Below are positions 6,974-15,495 of a stretch of DNA of 23,724 nucleotides, in pieces; within the stretch, counting starts at the first letter, position 1; each line of letters starts with the position of its first letter. A model generated the notes under the pieces. The model was not told the DNA's origin, searched no databases, and saw nothing but the letters and a program-made list of their open reading frames with translations. The stretch is from assembly GCA_964480445.1 (NCBI GenBank), contig CAYZPB010000011.1:1-23724 (forward strand), given 5' to 3'. Both the position numbers and the translations under genes were made by a program. Source of the DNA: CAYZPB01 sp964480445 (GTDB lineage Bacteria > Bacillota > Bacilli > Tepidibacillales > Tepidibacillaceae).

Positions 6974-7870
6974 GTGGCAAAGATTGAAAAGAGAAATATT
7001 GTAGCTGGTTTTGTCACTGGAATTGCGGGTCTTGCTGTTCCAATTCTTGCTATAATGTTTTTATTCGACAATTATTCACTTATTTTAAAAGGTTTTGCGG
7101 ATGCTGCTAAGATACCAGGTGTTATCATGCAAGACATTCATCAACCATTATTTTCTGGACTTCTAATGCTAGCTGGAGTACTTATGCTAGTAGGTTCAGT
7201 GGGTTATTTTTATCAGAAGAAATGGGCATTTATTTCCGCATTTATAGGTAGCGTTATTACAATTTTCGGTGGCTGGATGATGGCCATGTTCCCAATGATG
7301 GTCGGTTTAGCACCATTTCATTTTAGTACTTTCTTTATTGGTGCAATCGTATTTTTGGTACTCTTAGTTTATGTACACAAAACTGAAGCTAAGGTCTGGA
7401 TTATGAGCCTAATATTTGGTATTTCATTTGTAATGACTTTCATGAACGGTAATGCTGCTCTAAACAAAGTGATGGGCGGCAATCAAATGGCTAAAATGCA
7501 AGCAGCAACAAAGGGTGTTCCTGGACCAGCTGCTCCGCACAAAGCTTTTGCAAAAATGAATGTAAATGATCAACTTATGTTCGAATTGGTTCAACAATTC
7601 TTATGGGTAGGCGCGTTTGCATTCTTAGTAGTATGTATTGCAGTTGTTTATAGAAAAGACTGGGTATGGCCAGTTGCTTTAGGTGCTTCAATCATTGCAA
7701 TGGCTGGTGGATTCCCAGTTGCATATGCTGACTCCATAGCACAAGATCATATTTCCCAATTCTTCTATGGACCGGTCATAGGCGTTATAATATTCTTTGC
7801 GCTATTTATCTTTAAAGAGCGTCTCTGGGCTAAGGACCAGCCGCTATTTAGGAAAAAAGCAAAAGCATAG
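6974..7870 (+). CDS. 8-TM membrane protein of unassigned family (paralogue 1)
   Basis: I do not recognise the family. The protein has 298 residues and about eight TM helices (near 10-31, 61-80, 85-107, 118-134, 141-158, 208-226, 231-250, 262-280). The two halves resemble each other. A helix ending in an aromatic, a K/W turn (YQKKW 80-84; YRKDW 226-230), a helix with GG, and a helix starting FF recur in the same order, which suggests a 4+4 duplication. A signature FMNGNAALNK (157-166) follows TM5. A loop rich in K, A, G and P (170-197) precedes TM6, and the C-terminus is basic. It is homologous to the protein at 21786-22607. GTG 6974 follows AAAGGAGG (6956-6963). No catalytic residues or heme ligands stand out. 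A transporter or sensor is possible but unproven. It appears monocistronic. Confidence 0.85.
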   Translation: MAKIEKRNIVAGFVTGIAGLAVPILAIMFLFDNYSLILKGFADAAKIPGVIMQDIHQPLFSGLLMLAGVLMLVGSVGYFYQKKWAFISAFIGSVITIFGGWMMAMFPMMVGLAPFHFSTFFIGAIVFLVLLVYVHKTEAKVWIMSLIFGISFVMTFMNGNAALNKVMGGNQMAKMQAATKGVPGPAAPHKAFAKMNVNDQLMFELVQQFLWVGAFAFLVVCIAVVYRKDWVWPVALGASIIAMAGGFPVAYADSIAQDHISQFFYGPVIGVIIFFALFIFKERLWAKDQPLFRKKAKA

Positions 7871-7901
7871 TAAGAGTGTTCGAATTAAATAATCAATAAT
7901 A

Positions 7902-7957
7902 AATGAGCTTTGTTTAAATGGAGAATCAATCCAGATAAGCAAAGCTCATTATTTTAA
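7902..7957. terminator. Bidirectional terminator between convergent genes
   Basis: AATGAGCTTTG (7902-7912) and CAAAGCTCATT (7940-7950) form a perfect 11-bp stem around a 27-base loop. AT-rich flanks on both sides give weak U tracts either way. It lies between the 8-TM gene and the minus-strand small-protein pair. Confidence 0.6.
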
Positions 7958-7967
7958 TTGGTAGTTC

Positions 7968-8195
7968 TTATTCGGTTTTCAGGGACTCAATGAATTGCAT
8001 TAGTGTAGCTCTTTGTTCGGGTGTTAGTTTAAGAGTAGTTTCAACGATTTTCTGAATATCTGGAGGAAATGAAGCAAGTGAGTTGTAATGTTCCTGACCA
8101 ATTTTATCAATAATATCTTCAAGTAAAATTTTCGACTCATCTAGCGTTTTATACAACTCGATAAGAGAATGTAGAGAAAAGTTTTTATCACTCAT
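7968..8195 (-). CDS. Small acidic protein of unknown function (second of a pair)
   Basis: This 75-residue, soluble, mostly helical protein starts MSDKNFSLHSLIELYKTLDE. I chose the ATG at 8195 because a GAGGAG site lies about 12 bases before it; an in-frame start at 8246 would run deep into the neighbouring gene without a site. The C-terminal third reads LKLTPEQRATLMQFIESLKTE, which looks like a short helix-turn-helix-shaped or helical hairpin segment, but no DNA-binding or toxin family is recognised. Its start overlaps the stop of the upstream small gene by eight bases (ATGAGTGA), so the two are translationally coupled. Confidence 0.65.
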   Translation of the reverse strand: MSDKNFSLHSLIELYKTLDESKILLEDIIDKIGQEHYNSLASFPPDIQKIVETTLKLTPEQRATLMQFIESLKTE

Positions 8196-8358
8196 ATAGT
8201 GATTGCTCCTCGTAGGAGAGTATAGTATCAATTTCTTTTTTGACAAGCATTAACTCATCATTGGACAATCTTTTTACATCCCGTAACATGCCGTTTAGTT
8301 TGAAGGTTTTAAAATCATTAATAGAAGATGGAATAATTGCATCACTTTTCGAGGTCAT
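8188..8358 (-). CDS. Very small protein of unknown function (first of a pair)
   Basis: This 56-residue protein starts MTSKSDAIIPSSINDFKTFK at ATG 8358, preceded by AAAGGAG seven bases upstream; a longer in-frame version to 8400 has no ribosome site. It is soluble, with a helical acidic C-terminal half (RLSNDELMLVKKEIDTILSYEEQ). The family is not recognised. It shares the pattern 'L(S/T)x(D/E)(E/Q)xxxx' plus a helix with the end of its partner, which may be coincidence. The pair has its own upstream region containing two inverted repeats (8377-8400 and 8420-8446), the layout of a self-regulated cassette, but nothing in either protein proves that. Confidence 0.65.
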   Translation of the reverse strand: MTSKSDAIIPSSINDFKTFKLNGMLRDVKRLSNDELMLVKKEIDTILSYEEQSLYE

Positions 8359-8376
8359 AATCAAACTCCTTTCTTT

Positions 8377-8400
8377 ATGATAACATTTACATCTTATCAT
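8377..8400 (-). promoter_or_regulatory. Inverted repeat next to the small-gene pair start
   Basis: ATGATAA (8377-8383) and TTATCAT (8394-8400) flank a 10-base centre, 19 bases before the first small gene's start and just upstream of its ribosome site. It could be an operator or an RNA hairpin. Confidence 0.35.
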
Positions 8401-8419
8401 GACTTCGACTTATTAAAAA

Positions 8420-8446
8420 TTGACTAATAAGTTTGTATTAGTCCAA
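8420..8446. promoter_or_regulatory. Inverted repeat between the small-gene pair and addB
   Basis: TTGACTAATA (8420-8429) and TATTAGTC (8436-8443, then CAA) form an 8-bp perfect inverted repeat, nearly 10 bp with one insertion, around a 6-base centre. It lies about 60 bases upstream of the minus-strand pair. The rest of 8447-8612 is AT-rich with no gene or hairpin that I can support. Confidence 0.35.
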
Positions 8447-8612
8447 ATTAACTTAAAAGCAAGGATAAAAGCTATCATACATTATTCAGGCAGTGTAATA
8501 CATAAAAAATCTTAGCTTTATGCAACATTTAAAATAACAGCTATTAGAACAAGGTTTGTGCTATAAAAATAATAAATTTATACATATATTAAAGAATTGA
8601 TTATGCGAGTCG

Positions 8613-8641
8613 TTGTATTTAAGCTGTAAAAACAATAAAAT
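8613..8641 (+). promoter_or_regulatory. Possible promoter for addBA
   Basis: TTGTAT (8613-8618) and TAAAAT (8636-8641) are spaced by 17 bp, with a predicted RNA start about 33 bases before the addB ATG. Confidence 0.4.
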
Positions 8642-8680
8642 GAAAATAAGATAATTATATAAATAGAGGCGAGCTAAGCG

Positions 8681-11600
8681 ATGAAAAAATTAATCAAATA
8701 TTATAAATCAATGGACCTGGGTAGTGGACTTCGACAAATAGCTGACGATGACAGAATGGTATTTTATATTGTGCCCAATAATATTCTTGTTTTTCCGCTT
8801 AAAGAAAAACTTAATCAATTAGATCCCTTACTGCTAAACAAGGTAAATGTGATGACATTTGATCAAGTTCTAAGAGAGCTGCAACCAAAGAAGAAAAATA
8901 CGATCTTAAGTAGAATCGAACAAATTGAATTCCTGCAAATATTATTGGGGGAGCTCATTATAAAAAATGAACTTCAATATTTTTTTAAGGTGGTTGACCA
9001 ACCAGGAAGTATCGAGAGAATTTTAGATTGGATTTTGGAGCTGAAAGCAGCATTGATTACTCCTTCTATTCTAGCTAGGCTTTGGAATTTATCTGAACGG
9101 AAATATTTAGAGCTAATAAAAATCTACAAAGGCTATCAGGAATTATTGATTGAAAACTCTGTTTTTGATAAGTGGGATAGTTATATTGTCGCAACTGAGC
9201 TGCTTAAAGCTAGAGCGGGCAATCTAAATGTTGATAAAATTATTCTTGAACAATTTACTGATTTAATGCCTGTACAGATTCAGCTTTTAAGCGAGTTTGC
9301 TAACACAGGCATTTCTGTTAATGTCAATTTTTTAACTGTCGAGAATAGAGATGTCATGGCACAGCATAGAAACAGCATTGTTTCACTATTAACTAAGGCT
9401 GGTTTCTGTTTAGAGAGGTTAGAGGAAACGGGAGACAACATTGAAACAACTGAAAAAACAAAAGATTTAGATTATTTGACAGAAAACATTTTTAAAGCAT
9501 ACGGAGAAAGAATGCCGGCTGATGAGAGTTTAAAGCTTGTTTATACATCAAGCACTAAGCAGGAGATTATGGAAATTGCTGCGCGCGTTAAAGAACACTT
9601 AAAGACAGGTCAAATTTGCTTAGAAGAAATCGCGATAGTAGCACAACCGATATCAGAATATCAGAATCTTATTATTGATAATTTTGCAGAATCGCGAATA
9701 CCCTTAAATGCAAGTAAAATTGGAAAATTAAATGATAGCGCCTATTTCAATTTACTAGAAAATATTTTTAAGGTGAAGGCTGGGAGTAAGGAGCGGTGGG
9801 TTGATTTAATTTATCAGCAAAATTTAAATAATCATAATAGTGAATTTAGACATAGGATGAAAGAGCTGTTTATAGAATTAGGGGCACCAGAAAATATGTC
9901 AGTTTGGCATGAACGGATGAATGAGCGTAATGCTTCTGGCAATAAAAAATTAACGGAAATAACTATAGCAATGAAGCAGTTATATGCCTTGATAGATAAA
10001 GTACCCCAACAGGGCACTCACCGGGATTATATTTCATTTATTGTAGAGTTTATTAAAGAATATAAAGTTGCACAAAAAATTAGCAATCAAGCACTAAACA
10101 ATTTAAACAACGAAACAAGATTATTCGAGCAAATTTGCTACAAAGAGTTTATGAAATTACTGGATACATTAAAGAATCGTGAGAGAATCTATAACAGCAC
10201 CAAAATATTATCAATTAATGATTGGATTATTCTTTTAAAGAGATTTAGTGAACTAACAGAATTCAGTGGAGTTAATCAGGCTAGTAGTGGTGTTACCTTA
10301 TTGAGACCAGATCAGATTTATGGCCGTAAGTTTAAAGTTGTTTTTATTGTTGGGCTATTAGAGGGTGCCTTTCCAAGAAACAGAAATGAGGATTGGCTAA
10401 TTAAGGATAACGACTATCAATTTCTAGTTGATGCTGGTTTTTTTCTGAAATCTAGTAGTGAATATAGTTCAATTGAAAAAATGAATTTTTATGAGGTCGT
10501 TAATGCAGCAACTGAGTGTCTGTATTTACTATGTCCTGCGAAAGATGAAGAGGGAGCAGAGAATTTAATTTCAAGTTTTCTAGATGAAGTAGTTAGTTTA
10601 TTTGAACCAGATACAATCAGTAGTAAAAAAATCGAACTAGCTGATCTTTTGCCGAAAAGTTGGGATGATATCGTAACAAAAAAACAAGCCTTGCATAGAA
10701 CATACTATGAGTTATACCGAGAGCAGCAAGAGACTGGGGTAGAACAACTAAGCACCATGAATTTGTATAGTTTACAAACAAATGATGTTAACGACATTTT
10801 ACAGATTAACTATGGAATTAGAAGTATTATCGATAAAGAAAACAACTTGCTTTCTGTTTACGATGGTTGTATTGCTGGAAATATTAAATTAGCTAAAGAA
10901 ATAGACGAAAGAATATGGAGTGCAACTCAATTGAATAGGGCTAGTCATTGTCGTTTTGCCTTTTTTGCAGAAAACATTCTTAGATTAAGTAGTTGGGAAG
11001 AACCAGAGGCGATGATTGATCCGCTCTTGCGGGGAAATCTTTTTCATTCGGTACTGGAAAAAATTATGAGTGCTTACAGTGATCCTGCTGCAAGAAAGCT
11101 GACTAATCGTGAAATTGATCACAATATAAATCAGGTAGAAAAGATAATTCTAGAGGAATTTACTCAGTTAAGGGCATTTGCAAATCACTTTATAGAGCCG
11201 ATTTTTATAGATTTGGGACTCTCTCAAATTAGTAGAGATATAAAAAATGTTTTATCGCATGAAAAATATTGGCGTGAGCGAGCAAATGAATATTTTTATC
11301 CCAAATATTTAGAGTATGGATTCGGCTTTTATAAAGATAGCAGCAATAGAAAAAAATCGATTGCTGAGGTATTAGAGTTAAACTATCTCGAGACAACTGT
11401 AAGGATACGTGGCAAGATTGACCGTATTGATCATTCTGAGAATGGTTATTATACAGTTTATGATTACAAAAGCGGCGGTCTGCCCGATAAAAGAGCAATC
11501 GAAAGGGCAACGGATTTGCAACTATATATTTATCTGCTGGTCTTAACTGAGCTCTTACAGATTGAGCAGGGTAAGATAGCTGGCGCAGCTTATTATGGAA

Positions 11601-11905
11601 TCGGCAGACTAAATGTTAATAATGTAGCTACAAGCTCTAGAAATAGAGGCTTGTGGAAAATGAAGTTTAAAGATGAGCTCGGGCTGAATATTAATAAAAA
11701 TAGTGGTTATGAAGAAGAGAAGTGGAAAGAGCTCGTTGATGCAGCAAAAGAACGAATAAGAGAACTGGTTCTGCAATTGAGATCTGGTGACTTTGCAGTT
11801 GTACCAACAGAGTCCTGTCCTAGTTATTGTAATTTGAAACAAATCTGCCGTGTTAATAAAGAACGAACACGCTGGAAAAAGTATGAAGGGAGAGGAGCAA
11901 TATGA
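8681..11905 (+). CDS. addB: ATP-dependent helicase/nuclease, AddB subunit
   Basis: AddB partners AddA in the AddAB enzyme that resects double-strand breaks and responds to Chi. The protein has 1074 residues, against about 1166 in Bacillus subtilis. The N-terminus (VFYIVPNNILVFPLKEKL) matches the start of the helicase-like domain but lacks the Walker A glycine loop of B. subtilis AddB, as in RexB. The C-terminal RecB-type nuclease is intact: RGNLFHSVLE (His789), GKIDRID (Asp914), YDYKSGG (Asp928, Lys930) and Q947 in QLYIYL. Four cysteines fit the AddB Fe-S cluster: Cys757 (HCRFAFF) and Cys1046, Cys1050, Cys1056. Their C-X3-C-X5-C spacing differs from the usual C-X2-C-X5-C. GAGG lies 10 bases before the ATG; the stop overlaps addA by four bases (ATGA). 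Confidence 0.93.
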   Translation: MKKLIKYYKSMDLGSGLRQIADDDRMVFYIVPNNILVFPLKEKLNQLDPLLLNKVNVMTFDQVLRELQPKKKNTILSRIEQIEFLQILLGELIIKNELQYFFKVVDQPGSIERILDWILELKAALITPSILARLWNLSERKYLELIKIYKGYQELLIENSVFDKWDSYIVATELLKARAGNLNVDKIILEQFTDLMPVQIQLLSEFANTGISVNVNFLTVENRDVMAQHRNSIVSLLTKAGFCLERLEETGDNIETTEKTKDLDYLTENIFKAYGERMPADESLKLVYTSSTKQEIMEIAARVKEHLKTGQICLEEIAIVAQPISEYQNLIIDNFAESRIPLNASKIGKLNDSAYFNLLENIFKVKAGSKERWVDLIYQQNLNNHNSEFRHRMKELFIELGAPENMSVWHERMNERNASGNKKLTEITIAMKQLYALIDKVPQQGTHRDYISFIVEFIKEYKVAQKISNQALNNLNNETRLFEQICYKEFMKLLDTLKNRERIYNSTKILSINDWIILLKRFSELTEFSGVNQASSGVTLLRPDQIYGRKFKVVFIVGLLEGAFPRNRNEDWLIKDNDYQFLVDAGFFLKSSSEYSSIEKMNFYEVVNAATECLYLLCPAKDEEGAENLISSFLDEVVSLFEPDTISSKKIELADLLPKSWDDIVTKKQALHRTYYELYREQQETGVEQLSTMNLYSLQTNDVNDILQINYGIRSIIDKENNLLSVYDGCIAGNIKLAKEIDERIWSATQLNRASHCRFAFFAENILRLSSWEEPEAMIDPLLRGNLFHSVLEKIMSAYSDPAARKLTNREIDHNINQVEKIILEEFTQLRAFANHFIEPIFIDLGLSQISRDIKNVLSHEKYWRERANEYFYPKYLEYGFGFYKDSSNRKKSIAEVLELNYLETTVRIRGKIDRIDHSENGYYTVYDYKSGGLPDKRAIERATDLQLYIYLLVLTELLQIEQGKIAGAAYYGIGRLNVNNVATSSRNRGLWKMKFKDELGLNINKNSGYEEEKWKELVDAAKERIRELVLQLRSGDFAVVPTESCPSYCNLKQICRVNKERTRWKKYEGRGAI

Positions 11906-14900
11906 GTTTTCAACCGACTGACGAGCAACTTGCAGCAATAAATACCTTGGATAGAAATAGTATCGTAACAGCTGGGGCTGGGTCAGGGAAAACCTTTGTA
12001 CTTGTTGAACGTTTTTTTAGGATTATTGAAAAAGAAGCGCAAGCAGACGAAAATATTGTAGCTAAAATTGTAGCGATTACGTTCACAGACAAAGCGGCAA
12101 ATGAAATGCAAGATCGGGTACGCGCTAAGGTCGTTGAACGTAGGCAAGCGGCCATAGCTGTTAATAATGAGAAGGATATCAAATTATGGTCGAATATTAT
12201 ATTGCAATTAGAAAATTCTAACATCGCAACCTTTCATGCCTATAGTGCTAAGCTTCTTCGATTATACCCAATTGAAGCAGGACTTGATCCAAGCTTTGAT
12301 GTTATGGAAGGTACTGAATCTAAACGAGTAATAAAAAATATAGTAGAAAAAATACTTAAAGAATCGCTTGCTGGAGATAATAAATTGAATAATCCAGGGC
12401 TCTTCAGCTGGTTAGACATAGTCGGATATAAAAGAGCTGTTAGCAATCTAGTGGAGATTTATGGGAAAATGTACAATCACGTTACTAAGTTAGACGAGGC
12501 AATTCAATTAACAGAGAATAGCTTTGCAAAGGGCTTTGACGAGGTATTAACTAGCTTACCAGTTCTGATAGAACTTGCTGATAATTTATATTACGTCGAC
12601 GGCGAATCTAAGAAAATGCTGGAGTTCAGGGAGTTTTGGGGAGCAAGGCGCGCTACTATCGATCAGCGGTCAGTTAACTTTGAAGTTTTCACAGCGATTG
12701 CGAACGGACTTGCGACAAAAAGTGGCGGAAACTTTTATCTAGAAGCCGCGCGCGGCCCACGACAAGTACTAAATAACTATGCGAAACAGCTCGTGGAAAT
12801 TTGCAATGCCTTTGAGAACTACCAAGAACAGGAGCAAAATTTGACTGCTGAGATTTTTAAGTTACTAAGAACAGCGGATGCTGCGTACAAAGTGGAAAAA
12901 GCTTTACTAAACAAGTTAGATTTTAATGATATTATTCTTAATCTTATTCATTTATTACGTAATAATCAGTGGGTTAGAGCAGAGGTGCGTTCCAATATCT
13001 CCTATTTGATGATTGATGAATTTCAGGACAGCAATCAAATTCAAAAAGAATTAATTGATCTGTTGTTGATTGATGATCAAGGGGAGATAAAGCCTGGCGG
13101 GCTATTTATTGTTGGTGATCCTAAACAATCGATTTATCGTTTCCGCGGCGCCGATGTTACCATCTTCAAGGAAATGGAACGCGAATTAATGAGGCAAGGT
13201 GGGTCAATACTTCCCATGAAAATTAACTTTCGTTCACAGCCTGAGATTATTGATTTTTTTAATTATTTTTTTAGTAAAATAATGTCGATAGACGCTAACT
13301 CACCTAACTTTTACGAGGAAGCAGAGTATGGCAAAAAAGAAACAGGGCTGGGAACTGTTGAATACATACCAGTTCATGATGATAAGACTAACTCTAAGCT
13401 GGGAAATAGTGAATTTGCGGCTGAATTATTAGCTGAGTATAAGTTGCAAGAACGTGAGGCGATATTGATTGCATCAAGAATTAAGGAATTGGTTGAATCT
13501 GGGGTAAAACCAAAGGAGATTACGATTTTATTTCAGGCGATGACGAATGTTAGGCTTTATGAGCAAGCACTGCGAAATCTAGATTTGCCGTTTTTTACGG
13601 TTGGTGGCAGAGGTTTTTTTGCTAAACAGGAAATTTATGATTTATTAAATATAATAAACTACCTTGATAACCAGTCAGACCAAATTGCTTTAGCGGGAAT
13701 TCTGCGTTCGCCCATGGTAGCAATCACCGATGAGACATTGTACTTACTAGCCAAGGGAAATTTATTAGGCGAACCTGTTAAATCATGGGATTTAAAACTT
13801 ATAAATCTATCTACTGATGAGTTTAGCAAGCTGGATAATTTTATTAAGATTTTTGCGGAGTGGGAAGAGGATTGGAGCGGTGCAAAGCTGACCAAGCAGC
13901 TTGATTTCTGGGTTAACAAGACGAATTTTATAACGATTCTACTTGCGAATCAGGATGGGATTCAAAAGCTTGCAAACCTTAATAAATTCAGAAGATACGT
14001 CGACGAACTAATTATTGATAATCCATTTTCAATCAATCTATTAAGAAAGCGCATTGCAAGCATTATAGAAGATGACGAGAAGATAACGGAGGCAGCAATT
14101 TCATCGGAGCTGGATAATGCAGTTCGATTGATGAATATTCATCAATCGAAAGGGTTACAATTTTCTTATGTAATTATCGCTAATTTATCGCGACGGCCGA
14201 TCAGTGGGAATCTAATTATACGCTATGACCTAGAAAAAGGATTAAGTTGTAAGGTGCCACTTGTCAATGGGGAGTTGGGAGCTCCATTAAGATGGATACA
14301 AATTGATGAAATAGAAAAACTATTAAGGCGTGAGGAAGCAATCCGCCTATTATATGTTGCTGCCACACGTGCCATTAACGGCCTGATTTTCTCAGGAAAA
14401 TTAGAAGATGAGATCAATGAGGATGACATCCTTGACAGTCCGCTTTGGAGCAAGTGGTTTGGCTCTGTCTTTGACTATTCCAAAATCAGAGGTAATGCTC
14501 TGCCTTACACAACAAAGGGGCGTACAAGAGAAATACAAGTCTTTAGTGAAGAGATAGATCTAGCACAGCTTAGCTCTGACCGTAAAGAACTAGTAGATAT
14601 CACGAAAACAATTACAGAAGCGCTAAAAAGTCCGCAAGACGAGCTTGTTGCAAATATAGATAAAAGTTTTTTACAAGCTGTTAAAGCTGAAAACCGTAAC
14701 CGCTTATTTAATATAACAGCAATTAACCGTTACTTGAAATGTCCACAATATTATTATTATTTTGATGTTATAAAGATTAATCAACTTTTTCCAGATTTGC
14801 TGTTTAGAGCGAGGATTGATGATAATTATGAATTAGAAGAAGATGCAACAGGTGATGTTCACTGGAATAAGTTTCTGACTCCTCGGCTAAAGGGAATAAT

Positions 14901-15495
14901 CGTTCATGATTTGCTTGAGAGCATTACACTTGAACCAAGTAAACTTGCACAATGGGAAGATCTTTTTGAGCGACAAGTAGCTAACATAAATTATGAGAAG
15001 GATGAAATTATTAATGCGGAACTTGCAGCATTTAAGCTTGAGGTAGAGGCATTTATCAGCAACTATGCTCTAAGTCCTTTGGCTAGCTCTGATGCGGATG
15101 AAATAATGGTTGAACTAGAATTTATTCTGCAACTGGCAAACGGTAAAATCTATGGTTTAATTGATCGCCTGGAGTTGGATAGTGATGGTTTTACGATTAT
15201 TGATTATAAAACAGATCAAGTAATCAATTCGGAACAATATATGGCGCAAATTAAGACTTACGCACTAGCTATGTTTAAAAATTTAAAGAAAAATCCAAAG
15301 GCAGGATGGCTATATTTCATCCGTTACAACCAACTAGAAGAAATTCCCGTTGATAAAGCTTCGCTAATTGCTTGGGAGTCTGAATTAGAGGAGATACTGA
15401 TAGAAATTAATCAGACAATCGACAATGGGCATTACACTAAAAATTTAAAGCAGTGTTCTAACTGTGAATTTATTAAAATCTGTGAGGAAGCCTAA
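11902..15495 (+). CDS. addA: ATP-dependent helicase/nuclease, AddA subunit
   Basis: AddA is the UvrD-type 3'-5' motor and nuclease of AddAB. It has 1197 residues. Helicase motifs in order are TAGAGSGKT (23-31), AITFTDKAANEM, IDEFQDS (Asp372-Glu373), GLFIVGDPKQSIYRFRGAD, INFRSQPEI, the NIHQSKGLQF motif V region and RLLYVAATRA. The C-terminal nuclease has GIIVHDLLE (His1002), GLIDRLE (Asp1088), IIDYKTD (Asp1101, Lys1103) and QIKTYA. Unusually, four cysteines bracket the nuclease as in Fe-S nucleases: Cys947 (KCPQYYYYF) and Cys1185, Cys1188, Cys1194 (C-X2-C-X5-C) at the extreme end. In characterised AddAB the cluster is described in AddB only. An AGGGAGAGGAG site precedes the ATG. SbcCD genes, which follow in B. 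subtilis, are absent; the gene overlaps nadK tail to tail. Confidence 0.95.
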   Translation: MSFQPTDEQLAAINTLDRNSIVTAGAGSGKTFVLVERFFRIIEKEAQADENIVAKIVAITFTDKAANEMQDRVRAKVVERRQAAIAVNNEKDIKLWSNIILQLENSNIATFHAYSAKLLRLYPIEAGLDPSFDVMEGTESKRVIKNIVEKILKESLAGDNKLNNPGLFSWLDIVGYKRAVSNLVEIYGKMYNHVTKLDEAIQLTENSFAKGFDEVLTSLPVLIELADNLYYVDGESKKMLEFREFWGARRATIDQRSVNFEVFTAIANGLATKSGGNFYLEAARGPRQVLNNYAKQLVEICNAFENYQEQEQNLTAEIFKLLRTADAAYKVEKALLNKLDFNDIILNLIHLLRNNQWVRAEVRSNISYLMIDEFQDSNQIQKELIDLLLIDDQGEIKPGGLFIVGDPKQSIYRFRGADVTIFKEMERELMRQGGSILPMKINFRSQPEIIDFFNYFFSKIMSIDANSPNFYEEAEYGKKETGLGTVEYIPVHDDKTNSKLGNSEFAAELLAEYKLQEREAILIASRIKELVESGVKPKEITILFQAMTNVRLYEQALRNLDLPFFTVGGRGFFAKQEIYDLLNIINYLDNQSDQIALAGILRSPMVAITDETLYLLAKGNLLGEPVKSWDLKLINLSTDEFSKLDNFIKIFAEWEEDWSGAKLTKQLDFWVNKTNFITILLANQDGIQKLANLNKFRRYVDELIIDNPFSINLLRKRIASIIEDDEKITEAAISSELDNAVRLMNIHQSKGLQFSYVIIANLSRRPISGNLIIRYDLEKGLSCKVPLVNGELGAPLRWIQIDEIEKLLRREEAIRLLYVAATRAINGLIFSGKLEDEINEDDILDSPLWSKWFGSVFDYSKIRGNALPYTTKGRTREIQVFSEEIDLAQLSSDRKELVDITKTITEALKSPQDELVANIDKSFLQAVKAENRNRLFNITAINRYLKCPQYYYYFDVIKINQLFPDLLFRARIDDNYELEEDATGDVHWNKFLTPRLKGIIVHDLLESITLEPSKLAQWEDLFERQVANINYEKDEIINAELAAFKLEVEAFISNYALSPLASSDADEIMVELEFILQLANGKIYGLIDRLELDSDGFTIIDYKTDQVINSEQYMAQIKTYALAMFKNLKKNPKAGWLYFIRYNQLEEIPVDKASLIAWESELEEILIEINQTIDNGHYTKNLKQCSNCEFIKICEEA

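Noticed and set aside
7968..8358. Small gene pair as a proven toxin-antitoxin system
   Set aside because: The layout fits, but neither protein shows a known toxin or antitoxin fold, so the features are left as unknown.
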